Shown in pieces: positions 38,885-52,100 of a stretch of DNA of 64,000 nt. The stretch is from Xylocopa sonorina (Eukaryota; Arthropoda; Insecta; Hymenoptera; Apidae), in the NCBI RefSeq assembly GCF_050948175.1, contig NC_135194.1, positions 6,378,033 through 6,442,032 on the forward strand, in the 5' to 3' direction. The notes beneath the pieces were generated by a model that worked only from the letters and a program-made list of their open reading frames with translations, ran no database searches and was not told the DNA's origin. A program made the translations under genes and the position numbers. Positions within the stretch are counted from its first letter, which is position 1. Each line of letters begins with the position of its first letter.

Positions 38885-40541
38885 AGGAGTGATTAGTACA
38901 GATTTGTTAATGTTTACATTCTACACAAATAATTTTATCCCAAAAAAAATGTGTAACTAACATGTAAGTCAGGACATAATGTCATTGTTGCACAATTTGA
39001 TCACTATTGGTGCGGCTCACCGTTTATATTTATTGTAATTTTAAAAGCTTGAAGAATAATAAATTTAGATATACAGAATGTACCACGTAACGTACGAGCT
39101 GATTTTCCACGATTAGCACATTTATTACGATACTACGATATTACGATTAAAAGTAAAACAATGTACGTGCCTGGATTACTCGGGTAAATGTGATTATTAG
39201 TTATATATATATGTAATAAAATATTATGAATTTATTGATACAAAAGGTTTTAGCAGTAATAGAATGATTGCGATTCTAATGATCAAAATGTAATACTTTC
39301 CGAATATGTATAGCTACATGATGTAGTACATGATTCCTTCTTTTTAAATGATGAGGCACATCTAAGCAATAAGCAATAAGTCATTATCTGGAAATTTTGT
39401 CATATTTTTTTCTAGAAATTGTTACAACGAGGTGAGGCTAGCAACAGGTTCGACTCGCAATTTCTGACTATAATAATTATACCTTTTGAAGTGTAATAAC
39501 AATAGTAAAAACAGTTGCCAAGTTGATAATAGTTTAATTAAAGTAAAAAACAGCAGTTGTTGGTAATAATTATTATAAAATATTGTACATAAATGATGCA
39601 ACGTTTAACTCACAAATTCAATAATGGAATTATGTTCAGAAATGTATTTATTTGAATAGGAACTTGTAATACTATCATTTTAAATTGATATTAATTTAGA
39701 TATATCGAAGAACTATGACAAATTGAACAACGTTATATGTATTTACATACAGCATTAAAGAAAATATATTCATAAGTAAATAGTGTACTGATACATATTT
39801 TATAAAATTTAAAAAAATATTTGCACTTTTACAAACCATTTATGTAGATACAAGTATTTTTTAATTAATAAATTATGAAATAAATAATTCAATTAGGATA
39901 GAACGATGGAATTCTGGTAATAAAAGATTGAAACATTTAACACATTGACGACACAAATAAAAATGAACCGTAATGAAGGAATGATGAACCTCTGATGCTT
40001 CGTGTATCATTTCTTATGTAAGAAATAGAAATATATACTCCATCTATGCAGTAGAAAAGAAATATAAATGAAAAGGATAGGCTAAAATAATAAAAAATCG
40101 AAGTTCCGTAAGGAGTGTTGGGTTTGCATCGTACTTCACCTTTAAAATATAAATCGGGAATGGCGCCGACGGAATTACTTCTATATGAAATGTGTCCACG
40201 ACAGGTATTATCGAGCACGTGCGTTTTCCACGTGCAGGCGGTGATCTTAACGTATATGAAAAACTCGACATATACAGCCAGATTGGTTCGATTCAAAGAT
40301 GGTGGATGTCCGATTCGAGTCGACTCGTTATCGTGGAGAGATTTCCCAGGTGAATATAGAGCCAGGGTCAAATGGAGAAGGGGTGCATGGGGATAAGGAG
40401 AAAAATGGAGATGCCAGAAAATGAGCCTGCCGAAGGTAATTCCCTGTCTCTTTTCGACATCTATTTTCATCTCACTCGACCGATCGAGGCGGTTGTAGCT
40501 TTCCGTGGCCACCCCTTGTCACACTTTTGGTATCATCTCCA
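38885..40541. other. Upstream flank of Mhc
   Basis: AT-rich to about 40100, then GC-richer. Two CACGTG E-boxes sit 13 bp apart at 40216-40221 and 40229-40234. A 191-codon minus-strand open frame (39937-40512) and overlapping plus-strand frames show no protein family features and are read as non-coding upstream regulatory DNA. Confidence 0.4.
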
Positions 40542-40692
40542 CCTAAAAAGGTAGATTGGCCCAGGAACTAACGCGATTTCTTATTGGCTAAGAACGCCGG
40601 CCAATCGTCGAGCTTGTTATATTCTAGGATCACGTTGCACGCGCTTATATTGGGAGCCCCCGCGCGTTTCCCCGACAGAACGGCTCTCTAAC
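40542..40692 (+). promoter_or_regulatory. Probable Mhc core promoter and 5' non-coding exon 1
   Basis: In order: a perfect CArG box CCTAAAAAGG (40542-40551); CCAAT-type boxes at 40555-40560 and 40583-40588 (ATTGGC) and 40600-40605 (GCCAAT); a TATA-like TTATATT (40645-40651); then about 25-30 bp further the region CCCCGACAGAAC, where transcription would start. A consensus donor GTAAGT follows at 40693, so exon 1 would be very short (about 20 nt). Insect Mhc genes have a non-coding first exon and a long first intron, which fits. The exact start site is inference. Confidence 0.45.
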
Positions 40693-42509
40693 GTAAGTGC
40701 AGAACGTCGGTGTTCATTTTGGTTGTCAGCTTTTTTTTCTCTTTTTGATTACACACGTTACACAACATTAACGTCGACACCTCGAACGGGAAAGAGAAGG
40801 GAAATGAGGGAGATACGTACATAAGGAAGCGTAAAGGGGAAGAGAAGAGTCGTAAGGAAACGAGAGAAGGTCTTGTATTTAAAGAAAAATAAGATGAATA
40901 AAAAGTAAACGGAAAGTATTACGAAAAAGGCCACGATCGTGAGAAGAGGCTAGGAGATTTCCCCAGGACTTATCGATCCGCAACCCAATTCGATCCAGAG
41001 TGTTTAGTGATTCGTCCAGTTTTCCAAACAACCGCTTCTTTTCCACGGAGAACTCGTTAGGTAAAAGAGGAAAGTGCAATTCATCGTTTGCTAATTAATT
41101 TTCCTCTTGAACAGAGGGCACTGAAACAATTGTGGATACAGTTCAGATATCGTCAGTGATTTATCGAGGCTCGTGCCTCGAACGTGTGACGGACATTGGT
41201 TTCGAGGTGTAGTCCTTATTTTATTACTAAGGAGCTGATATCGTCTCAACAGAGGGGCAATTTTGTGTGTGGTCCTTCTTTTGGTGCGCAGAACAGAACA
41301 GTGTTTCTTTTTTTTTTTCGCTTCCTTTGTTTTTCTTTTTTTTTTCTTTTTTTTTTTCTTGCCCGCCTTCTTCGAATTATAGTATTACTTTTTCTCGCGA
41401 TTTTCCATTCCCGTTCTTGACACACGTACTCGTGAACGCAAAACGTGGTGAAATTCGTCGGTCCTCGCGAGTTTGAACGATCGGTGACGTCATTGGTGAT
41501 CAATATCCGGGAACCAGTGCGACATTACGGGTGTTCTTCGAATAGGATGACATCTCGATGGCAATTCTCTTATCGTACGAAGCCTCCTTTGATTTTCGCA
41601 TCGACAAGGCAGCCGTCATTTACAAATTGAACAGTGCGACGTGGCTAAAGCTTTCTATGACAAGGGATAAGTTTGCATCGTAATGCTTCGTCTCTCCTTG
41701 TTTCTTCTCTTTTGCGTTTAAGAGATATCTTCTTAATTTTTCTTCGAGAATTTAAGAATGTTGCTTTCGAGAAATATTCTTCGCTCTAACCTTCCCCATA
41801 CAACCTCCTGATAACCATCTCAATTTGAGAGAGAAACGTAACCAGTCGTCGAAAGTGCGGGAAATTCAACACACGTGATCCGTAAAAAAGTTGAGTACGT
41901 TAAAGGTGTAGTGCGCGCTATCTTATTTTCGTTGTGCAGATCCAGAAGCCCATTGCTTTTTTTGGACGGGTTCGGACTACGGTGTCTTGTTTCAAAGACT
42001 AGATTGACTTTCTATATTTAACCAACTTTTATTCCATCCGAATATTGGCTGTATAGTGCAGGTTCATGTTGTTATTCTTACTCTCAAGTTTTGCTTAGTG
42101 GTTGATTTTTATTTTTGAACGTATCTTCTTTGTTCCTCTTCTTCGTCTGGTTATCCGTCTCGTTTACTTTTTACGAATAAGAAAGCTATTCGATAAAACG
42201 ACTCGAAAGTATTATTCTACGTATGAAAAATTTGTTGAAACGATTAAAATATTAAAATACATGGTATCTCCCTTGTTCCTTTATCTCTTCTCTTTGGTAC
42301 ATAACGTTTCGCTGTTGCGCGAAGCATTTGAAATTCATTTAGTCGAATTCCCGTGAAATATGACTTTTTAAATGTTTGGAATGCGCGCGTAAAGAATAGT
42401 TTGATTAGCAGTGCGGGAATACCAGCAAGATTGATCTTAAACACGGAATGGTAACCGGTACGCGATGGTAGTAATCTAATAATAACGGAGCTGATTGTTT
42501 GTAAAATAG
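40693..42509 (+). other. Mhc intron 1 (inferred)
   Basis: Non-coding, with a long T/C-rich run at about 41305-41360 and a perfect MEF2-consensus site CTATATTTAA at 42012-42021. Muscle enhancers are known in the first intron of insect Mhc genes. Short open frames here are not considered coding. Confidence 0.45.
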
Positions 42510-42928
42510 GGCCGCCTAGAACGTGCCGCCAGAAGTAGTCCGTCCGCCGCCGAATTCTCCGAGGAACGAGAATAAGAGCGAAGAAACGAAGTAACTAGGA
42601 AAGTTCCTGCGATACGTGGGAAAACGACGACGTAGAAGGCACGTAGAAGACCTTCCTGGGGACGAGTGTAATATTTGCCAGAGAATCAGACTATCCAGGT
42701 GAAGAAGAAAAATAATCGAAGATGCCGAAGCCAAAGCAACAAGAAGGAGACGATCCTGATCCGACCCCCTATCTCTTCGTCTCGCTCGAGCAGAAGAGAA
42801 TCGACCAGACGAAACCGTACGATGCGAAGAAGGCGTGCTGGGTACCCGATGAGAAAGAAGGCTACGTACTTGGTGAAATCAAGGCAACCAAGGGTGATGT
42901 CGTTAGCGTTTCGTTACCTGGCGGCGAG
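42510..42928 (+). CDS. Mhc: Mhc exon 2: 5' UTR and start codon (coding 42722-42928)
   Basis: Coding part 42722-42928 encodes residues 1-69, beginning MPKPKQQEGDDPDPTPYLFV and containing KPYDAKKACWVPDEKEGY, the N-terminal SH3-like segment of muscle myosin. It ends LPGGE in phase 0 before GTAATT. The start codon matches the conserved MPKP start of insect muscle myosin. Upstream, a purine-rich, GC-richer 5' UTR reaches back to a possible acceptor at 42509 (AAAATAG). An alternative acceptor at 42698 (TATCCAG) would leave a 23-nt leader. Which is used is uncertain. Confidence 0.85.
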
Positions 42929-45900
42929 GTAATTCCTTCTTTCTTCTTTTTTTTTTCTTCCGCCTATTGTCTTACGGAATGACGAAAGAATGCTATTTTC
43001 AACCTCCTAAATCGAGTAATACCATAGAAGAAAATGTTCAAATTCGATGAAATAAATAATTAGATGATATACCGGAAATTGCTTCAGTGGTTAACATTTA
43101 TATCGCCAGACGTTCAAGCTAACGGCTGAATATTTGGATGCAGAAAGAAAGCGAGATACCAGAGCTTGGCCGTATCGTATCGTTCGAACTCTATTTTTGG
43201 AGCAGGCGAAACTTGTTCGGTAGCTCTTACCGTTTTACGTTTACTATCATCGATTCATTTCGTCATTCAATTGGCTTGTAAAAATAAATAAGAAGAAACT
43301 CGAACAATATTCACGAATGATACATTATGTTATAACTTTGAATAAAATATAATATTATCGCTTGGGAATGTTCAAATTTGTGAAAATCAAATACAGCCCG
43401 CGATCTTTTCGCGTGTCGTGGTTAGATTTCGATTTACGTAACAAGTAGTTTGATATCTTAGAGTTAGATAGTTGTTCGAACAATTAATTAGTCTATTAGT
43501 AATATTTAAGAGAGTGGGCGCATATTTCTGTATTCGCGTGTATCTCTCTCCGTCTTTCTTTCACCGTCTGTTCCCCGTGATTTCGGTGGCAGCGGTTATT
43601 TTCGCACGGCAGGGGGGCATAGTGATGTACGAAATACCACGGTTGGATTACATAATGGTTCAGCAAACCCTGCCTTCCCTTCGTCAACCGATGCTGAAAT
43701 GCTATTGTTAGCACCGTCGCTACCATTGGTAATAATAAATTGAAACGTCACTTCAGGAAACGCCGGTCGACATATTTTTAGACCGCCTAAAAGTAAAACA
43801 GAGAGAAAAAGAAAGAGAGAGAGAGAGAGAGAGAGATACGTATGATCTTGCGTACGAGATCAAGGGAGGTAATCAGGTAGGATCAAAGAAATGAACGCGT
43901 ACGCTTTGATTATTAATTAAATGACAATAACAATTTTTATATAATCGGGGGAAAAATAGTAATTATGGATATACGTTCATCTCTTCCGACTGTGATATTA
44001 TATCGTAGCATTTCCAATAAAATACCGCAAATTAAATTATTTAAATTGACAATATAAGAATCTCGGTTTGTTGCAACAATTGTTTATGATTACAATTTTG
44101 ATTACGTATTTTATGGTCCATTAATTATGTTACGTAACCGAAACACAACTACCTTCATTGAGACATGGTGAGTGCTTCGTATGTTGAAAATTTATAAATA
44201 TTATCATAATTCAATTATAATTATAATTATAGAAAGAAATGGTTTAAACTAAAGAAAACTATAATAAATAGAAAGTAATAGAGTTAAGAATTTTAAAAGC
44301 ATTTCCTTTTCATATTATGATATTTCGAGGAAATTGAAAAAGAAAAAAGCGTTCTAAACTGTACAATAAGACCGACTAGAGTCAAATATATAAAAGAAGG
44401 ATGCTCGCGCAGACAAAGCAATTCCGCAAGGATCAACTGGCCCAAGTGAATCCGCCGAAATACGAAAAGTCCGAAGATATGGCTGATTTGACATTCCTGA
44501 ACGAGGCGTCCGTGTTGCACAACTTGAAACAGCGTTACTACAGTAAATTGATCTACGTAAGTTCCATTTCTTCCACTTAAACTAATCGAGGAATCTCTTT
44601 TTGCCGGCAATTTAGACTAAGGACTTCAAGAAGGATCAGCTGCAGCAAGTAAACCCACCGAAATATGAGAAATGCGAGGATATGTCAAATTTAACATACC
44701 TCAACGATGCTTCGGTCCTCCACAATTTGAAACAACGTTACTACGCCAAACTTATTTACGTAAGACCATTTTATCCCGGGAGAGTTGCCCCCATTGGTGT
44801 TCGCCATGCCACCGTCTCTATACATTCTATCTCGCCCCTTTTGCCTTTGCTTTCCGTAAACGGAAACGTTGGACAAAGCACTTGGACGTGCCACAATGTT
44901 TTTTTTCATTCAATTTCCGTTCTTCGTTGAATTATCCCTCGATTTGTCATACCAATAAAATTGCATGTTAAACGCTCGAGACATCGACCAGAGGTATTTT
45001 GACAGGCCACAATGTCTCATCCCTCTCACAAAACACATACAGTTTTCCATGGACGACGTTCGAATCTCGAGGGATTTTCTTTCAAATGCACGTTTCCCTT
45101 CGTGGTTGATAAACGATGCCTAATAAAACACTTGTACGTCTGACGGACGTATCGTTCCTCCTTCCCCCTTTTTTCCCCAAGGGAATTAAGAGAAATTGGC
45201 TTCTCGTGGATGCTTTATCCACAATAATGATCCTCGAATAACCAGGCGATAATACGTGTTCAATGAAATTCTCGTCTCAAGACACGAGTTGACGTATTCT
45301 CTTTTTTGTTTTTTTTTTTTCTTGTTACTAATGCGTACAAAAATATACGCGTGTACGTACATATTTACACACGTACATACGTATGTTTTTAAGATAGAAT
45401 CAGTGGTGTTCAATTTTCTCAGCTCTTAGTTTCATCCATATATATCTTTGCTTATCATATTTTAATACTATTCATACATTAGACGTAGAGCAAACAATAA
45501 TTTTATTATAACATCATTGATTTTCTATACATGTAAAATAGGGTTTCTCCTCGTCATACATTAAAATGAAAATAGGTGCTATTTGTTGAAAGCAGTCGGT
45601 ATTAAAATATTTGTGATCCAGTTGGGTATCACTGGATTAAGTAATATTGAAATTGTTGATGAGTAGAAATCGTCGATGAATATCCTTTAATAACTTAGTA
45701 TTTTGTAATCGGATCAATGAAGAGATTAAGTTCTCCTTTAATATTGGAACGTACCGTATTAAAAACGGTTTCAAGCGTTTTTCGTACAATGTTCGATTAT
45801 TGTTTTCAGACCTACTCTGGCCTCTTCTGTGTAGCTATTAATCCCTATAAGAGATTCCCCGTGTACACCCAAAGATGCGCGAAACTTTATCGAGGCAAGA

Positions 45901-48900
45901 GGCGTAATGAAGTACCGCCACATATTTTCGCCATATCTGACGGAGCGTACGTGAACATGCTTACCAGTGAGTATACGGTCACCATTTAAATTCAATGAAA
46001 TATCCACATAAACACATCACTGTATGATTTGAAAATCTAAACTTTCTTTGTAGACAGTGAAAATCAGTCCATGTTGATTACTGGTGAATCTGGTGCCGGG
46101 AAAACTGAGAACACGAAGAAAGTAATCGCGTACTTCGCCACCGTCGGTGCCTCGTCTAAAAAGTCTGACGATCCAACTCAGAAGAAAGGTTCCCTGGAAG
46201 ATCAGGTCGTTCAAACCAATCCTGTACTGGAAGCATTTGGTAATGCTAAGACCGTCCGTAATGATAACTCTTCACGTTTCGTAAGTATATCTTTCTCCTT
46301 CTGCATCCATTACACACATTATTTACTTACATCGAAATACAATAACACGTACGAGGAGTATAAATTCAATTAATTAGCTAGTTATATCGGACGTGTTGCA
46401 ATTAGAAACTAAACGAACATTTTCTATTAACGAATAGGGTAAATTTATCCGTATTCACTTTGGACCCTCTGGAAAACTGGCCGGTGCTGACATTGAAACT
46501 TGTAAGTTCTTGTCTGAAACTACTTCTAATCGATAATTAATATTATTTTATACGTATACATACGGCACGTACGGAGAGACTAAGCCGGATAGGAATGCAG
46601 TTGGTTACAAGGTGTTATTGCTTTCTTTTTTTTGTTTTATGACACATACGTAGTACCTACGTCTGATTTGATTTGATCTTAGCTTCTTTTGCGTCACGCA
46701 TACCTATCGTGCTCCGTCGATCAACAGGAATTGCATCACAATTTATTTTAGAACAAATGCAATCACCGCTTGACCTTTTGCGTAATTTTTAACGTTCTTG
46801 CAGCGTTTTAAGCAAATTTTGTATCCTTGTACACAGATTTGCTGGAGAAAGCCCGTGTCATCTCTCAACAGGCTCTGGAACGTTCTTACCACATTTTCTA
46901 CCAAATGATGTCGGGTTCGGTCCCTGGTTTGAAGGGTAAGACCGTTAAATTCAAAACGTTGTTAGAAACCACTCGATACATGAAAACAAATGATATACGA
47001 CATAGATTAACGTTGTAAGACATTATTTAGCCACGATTGTTTTTAGAACGATAGAAGATCATCATCAATTTGTTTACGAATCGTTTTTCTTATAACAAGT
47101 TGCGTAGTTTCGTTACCTTAAGTATGAGATGTAGGGAAGTTTGATTTTTCAGCTTGCTACAGTAGTATGCGATGTAATGCAACGTAAGTGTTCCGTTGAT
47201 ATCGTTCGCAGGTAAAAAGAACCCTTTTTTAGAAAACCTTAGACAGAGTTCCGATCCTCTGCTACCGTATCGAGTAGAAATCGAATTAAAATTGGTATAA
47301 GAGAGTCAGGTCGCAGTTGAGAACAATTTCACACTAATCGTTTCACGTGACAACAGGGTGTGCAGAGCCCACTGTTGTGGTGCCACTTTTTCACGTTCTG
47401 TCAGATCTCTTACTTGTTTGATCCTCGTTCCATATAGCAATGTGCTGCCTTTCGGACAACATACAGGATTACTACTTCGTCTCTCAAGGCAAGACCACCA
47501 TTCCGAATGTTGACGACGGCGAGGAGTGTGTATTGACCGACGTAAGAACCTGACAATCATGCCAGGGCTACGCATTTCTCACTTCTCTCTTTTGTTACCT
47601 TTATCCCCCTTCCGCCCTTGCTATACTCGCCGCCAAAACACCCTTTACGGCTTCTTTTATTGTTGCTCCCATTTCGATTCCCACGGCCGTTTCTGTTGAG
47701 TTTCGTTGATTGTTCGCTACTCGTAGAATTAGGGCGAACAACGATTTACTTTAATCTTCCGTAAGGAAGGAGAGAAATACAACGGTGGCATTTGATCTAT
47801 CTCGCCATTTAAATTCACCGTTCGAGATGCGAACTTCACTTTCGACTGCGACCCTTGTACTTCTCTGTTGTTACGTTAGCGATCCCTTACCCGTGTTACT
47901 CCGCGCAAGGTCCTTTTAAAGTACAGGACTCTTCTAGATCTGTAGTTGAACTCTCTACAGAAGCCTTGAACGAAAGAGGTGCTAAACGAGGAAACGGTAC
48001 TTCAGAGAACTCTACCGTACGTTGTTCTTACTATTGTGACTACCCCCTAATGGAAATCCTTTAGAGAACCTACCTTCTTATTAGTTTCTAAATTGTCCAA
48101 GCGAAATTTCATTTTATAACAACCACGCAAACTTTGAGTGCATAGTTTTTCTACCGGTAGATGCTTTGCAACGAGACAATTTAGGAATATACTCATCCCT
48201 AAACAACTTTTTTAAGGCAAGTTGTCCAATCCAACTCTCTAGTGATTTACTAGACGAGAACTTTTTCTCTTTCAGTAGATACTCACGTGTATACTAGTTC
48301 TTGTAGATACAGTACGAGGGAAAGCCACCAGGAAACATGGTATCCTCACTTTTAGTTAATACCTGCATGTTTTTTTGTTCTTTGTTGCCAATCCATAGAA
48401 ATGTTGCTGCTGTCCAACAACATCCATGACTACTACTTTGTGTCGCAAGGCAAGACGACTATCCCTGGCCTTGACGATGGCGAGGAACTTTTAATCACCG
48501 ATGTAAGTGCTTCCTTCTGACCGGTCAAGCACTCTTCGGGTAGCAATATTCGAACTCGGAAAATTCACGTTACAGAAGAGAAAACAATGTAATCGATGAA
48601 TTTTTAAGCAAGTTAGCAGTCAGGAAAATTATCTTTTAGTCCTTTTTAGTCCTTTTTATACACTTTTTATACACAGTTTTGTCATACACTCGTACATGTT
48701 CTGTGTACATTTGCTATGCAGCCGATGTATTTGATCGTACGTTATATAAATAGATAGACGACTTCTCTTTTTAAAAATTCTGTCGATGCATACTGTCGAT
48801 TGCATTTTGAATATGAATAATTCCATTTTGAATATTGCTACCAAATACCTCCATGTTATGTACCACTTTATGTACCTTACTAGCAATCTATTTTTTCTAC

Positions 48901-49049
48901 AGAACTGAAAAAATTCTTCAAGCTTCGTGTTTTCCTCCTTCGTTACTGTCTTTGGTTTTAGCAATACCTTAGATATACTTGCGCTGAGATTTATCACTGT
49001 TTGTTCTATATTCCTTCTCTTTCTTTCTGTCTCCGTCTTTATCTCTCTT

Positions 49050-49101
<52 letters not shown>

Positions 49102-52100
49102 TCTTTTTCTTTCACCATTTATTTATCGCAACTCATCGACATACCCTTATTAATGGAGTAATGCACAATAATGTCAGCAGAAAAATCGACCACGACAGAA
49201 GTTATCGCTTCTAATACTATCATTTATATTCTATTCTCTCTGTTTGTTCTTTCTTGTTGTTCTTGTACACCTCTCTTTCTCTCTTCTTTCTTCTCTGTAT
49301 TGCTCTTCTTCTTGCAGCCTGTCGCAAATCATTTGGCACGTGTTCATTCTTTTCTCTCTTTCTCTCTTTCTCGCTACCCTTCTCTCTCTCTCTGTCTCTC
49401 TTTCTCTCGCGCGTGCATCTTGCAATTGCTCGCGATATTTAAACGAACGTGAACGAAAAGAAATTAGATGGTAAAGAGCGAAACTTTGTAAAAGAATGAC
49501 TACGGTGTACATAAAATTGGGAGCGATTGCAAGTAGTAGTGTCGATGATACAGCGCTCACAAAGCAGGCAGCTTGAAAACTGAACCAAATAATGCAGAAT
49601 TAACCCTGCTGAGCAACCGGATCGGGGACTATTGGTACATTAGCCAGGGTAAGACCAGAATTCCGGGAGTCAACGACGCCGCTGACATGGAAGAGACGGA
49701 CGTAAGTCCAACCCCAGGGTGCACTAAAAATCTTGGCGAACTTTTTATCACCTTGTCGAAAATATTACAAGAAGAATGCAATTTCTAATCCTCTTTTTTT
49801 CAATTACATTGTTAGTTTTCTTTTTTTTTCGTTTTTCTTTCATTACACGTTTCTTTTTCTCTGTTTCTCCTCTCTTTCTTTTTCCTTTTTTTTTTCGTTA
49901 CAAGGTGATAGAAAAGCTGGGCCGAGGTTTTCATCACCTCCTCGCGCCCCGCCTGCGAAAGCTTCCTGCCGCCGCAATCGGGGTGCGGGGAGATTGGGGG
50001 AGGAAAGGAATGCCTTTGATCCTAAATACTTTAAATCGAGGTAAAAATGAAAAAAAGAAAAGGAGAAAGCCCCCAGGGTGCCCGCTCCCCGATCAGCTCC
50101 AACTCACCACACTCTCTGACAATTGCGCCTGCGCTTTATCATTCGCGTGCAACAGAAAAAAAAAACACCGGAACAAAGCAGCCAGAAGCAGCAGTTGATC
50201 TTTATTGATAAGGGATTTCTTTACAGTATATAGCATCTCTAAGAAATTACCACGCCGTTCAACAGGAGTATTATATTGAATAGAAAATGAATATATCATT
50301 TTTTGTTTAACTCTTAAAGAAGGATTACGCAAAAGGGTTGTCGATCCTCGGAGTCAAGCAACTAAACAATTGTCTTCAATTCATTCTATCGAGTCGTTTT
50401 CTTTTTAGAGATAGCTTCAAGCCATCCAGTGGATTAATTTTAATTGATACTGAGTTTAATAATAGTATTTAACGAGTTATTTAGAATCCACGAATATCGA
50501 AAGAAAAGTGAAAATTTAAAACTATAATCTGTTTTCTTCAAAATGCTTCGCAGAAATGTGTTTCTTATCCAACAACATATACGACTATGTGAACGTGTCT
50601 CAAGGAAAAATCACAATCCCCAACGTCGACGACGGTGAAGAATGTTTACTGACGGACGTAAGTCCTTGAATAATCGATTCGTAAACCCACACTTTTTCTA
50701 CTATCTTCGTATGATCCTTTATACCACCATACGTACTTTACTACGAACGTAGAGGACCAACCCCATCTTTGTTCATCCTGAAATGTATTATTTCGCAACT
50801 AAATATCTACCGAACTTCCCCTTTGTGATACGCCAGAAAGTCGACAAATAGTAACGAATTTTATTCAATCAACACTTCCATCAAATTGCATTCGCATAAT
50901 TTTACAACATTACTGGAACTCGTAATATTTATGAAGAAAAAACGAAGATCCAACTCGTTTTAGTTGAACTAGAATTTCGATATACTTCGTTACTATTCGC
51001 TATTGGGACTCCATGTACATAGAAATTTCCTCCCCAACTGTCTAACGACAGTCTACCCATTTTCTGTAGTTGTTTATGCGATACCAATTCTTAGTCTGGG
51101 CGTATGTGAGAAGAATCACATCAAGAGCCAATTGCCTGTGTCCCCTATACTTCACGAACAAAGATCACGTGTCTGTTCGTTGGAACGCGAAAACTGTATC
51201 CTTGATTTACAAGTTTCCCCGCCCCTCATTTTGTGATGCTGACGAAAAGGAATTACGTTCGTAGTTAGTTCACTTGAAATCCTGATGTAGATTTAACAGA
51301 TCCAACTACCTTTACTCTTGATTTTTCCCCGAAAGTGAGGCGGCCTCGAGATAGAAAATCTCGACGGTTGGAACGACTGTCGGTTACGGACTCCAGAATA
51401 GCTGTTCGTTTCCGGCGTCAGCCTCGAAGAGAACCGAAATTAAAGTGGGTAACAACACCGAAGCCAAAGGAATTGAATCTCTTTAGCAGCCTTCTTCAAA
51501 GGACATGCCGTTTAATCGATTTCTCTGGATTTGTTTTCGATCAACGAAGGAGGCAATTCGCAAACAGAGCGATTGAAATCGAAAGGAACATCGATCCTCC
51601 TTTGATTTTCTCTTTTCTATTTACTTCTATTGCGTTTTTTTTCTCTCTTTTTTTCCTTATATCTTTTGTCCGTTACAAAAGTGCAAGCTTATTCGAAAAC
51701 GGCTACTCTGCTTCAGCTTTTTCATTTCTCTACATAGATTTAAGCTTATTTTTCGTAGCTTTCTCGTTCAATGTTCATCGGCTTTACATAAAAATGTTGC
51801 TTATACGGCATGCAAATATTACACAGGGATTACCGATGGCGATGAATTATTTTTGCAATCGTTCTACAATTAATTTTGATCCCCGTCGGCAGTCTCATCA
51901 TCAAGTTATACAAAATGAACATCCACTTTCAGGCTTTACTCCCGCCACTATTTGCATCGTGTTCGTGTGATCCTACTAATAACAATTCAACACAATGAAA
52001 ATGTTACCACCGTATCAGAAGTACTATAATGGATATTCGATTGCCAACGAAAGCTCGCAATTAAACACGTTTTGCAAAAATGCACGTGTACAAAATTTAT

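Noticed and set aside
39937..40512. 191-codon minus-strand open frame upstream of Mhc, with overlapping plus-strand frames
   Set aside because: Composition looks like reverse-read GC-richer regulatory DNA. There are no recognisable motifs, and frames are open on both strands.
43496..43726. Open frames on both strands in the intron between Mhc exons 2 and 3a
   Set aside because: No conservation-like features; they sit in non-coding intron sequence.
49231..49560. Arg/Glu-rich and Leu/Ser-rich open frames around the CT tracts
   Set aside because: Produced by (CT)n low complexity, not coding.
51335..51970. 211-codon open frame in the intron after Mhc exon 7d
   Set aside because: No ATG near the start, Arg-rich then Phe/Ser-rich composition driven by T/C runs, no family features, and no splice context with Mhc.
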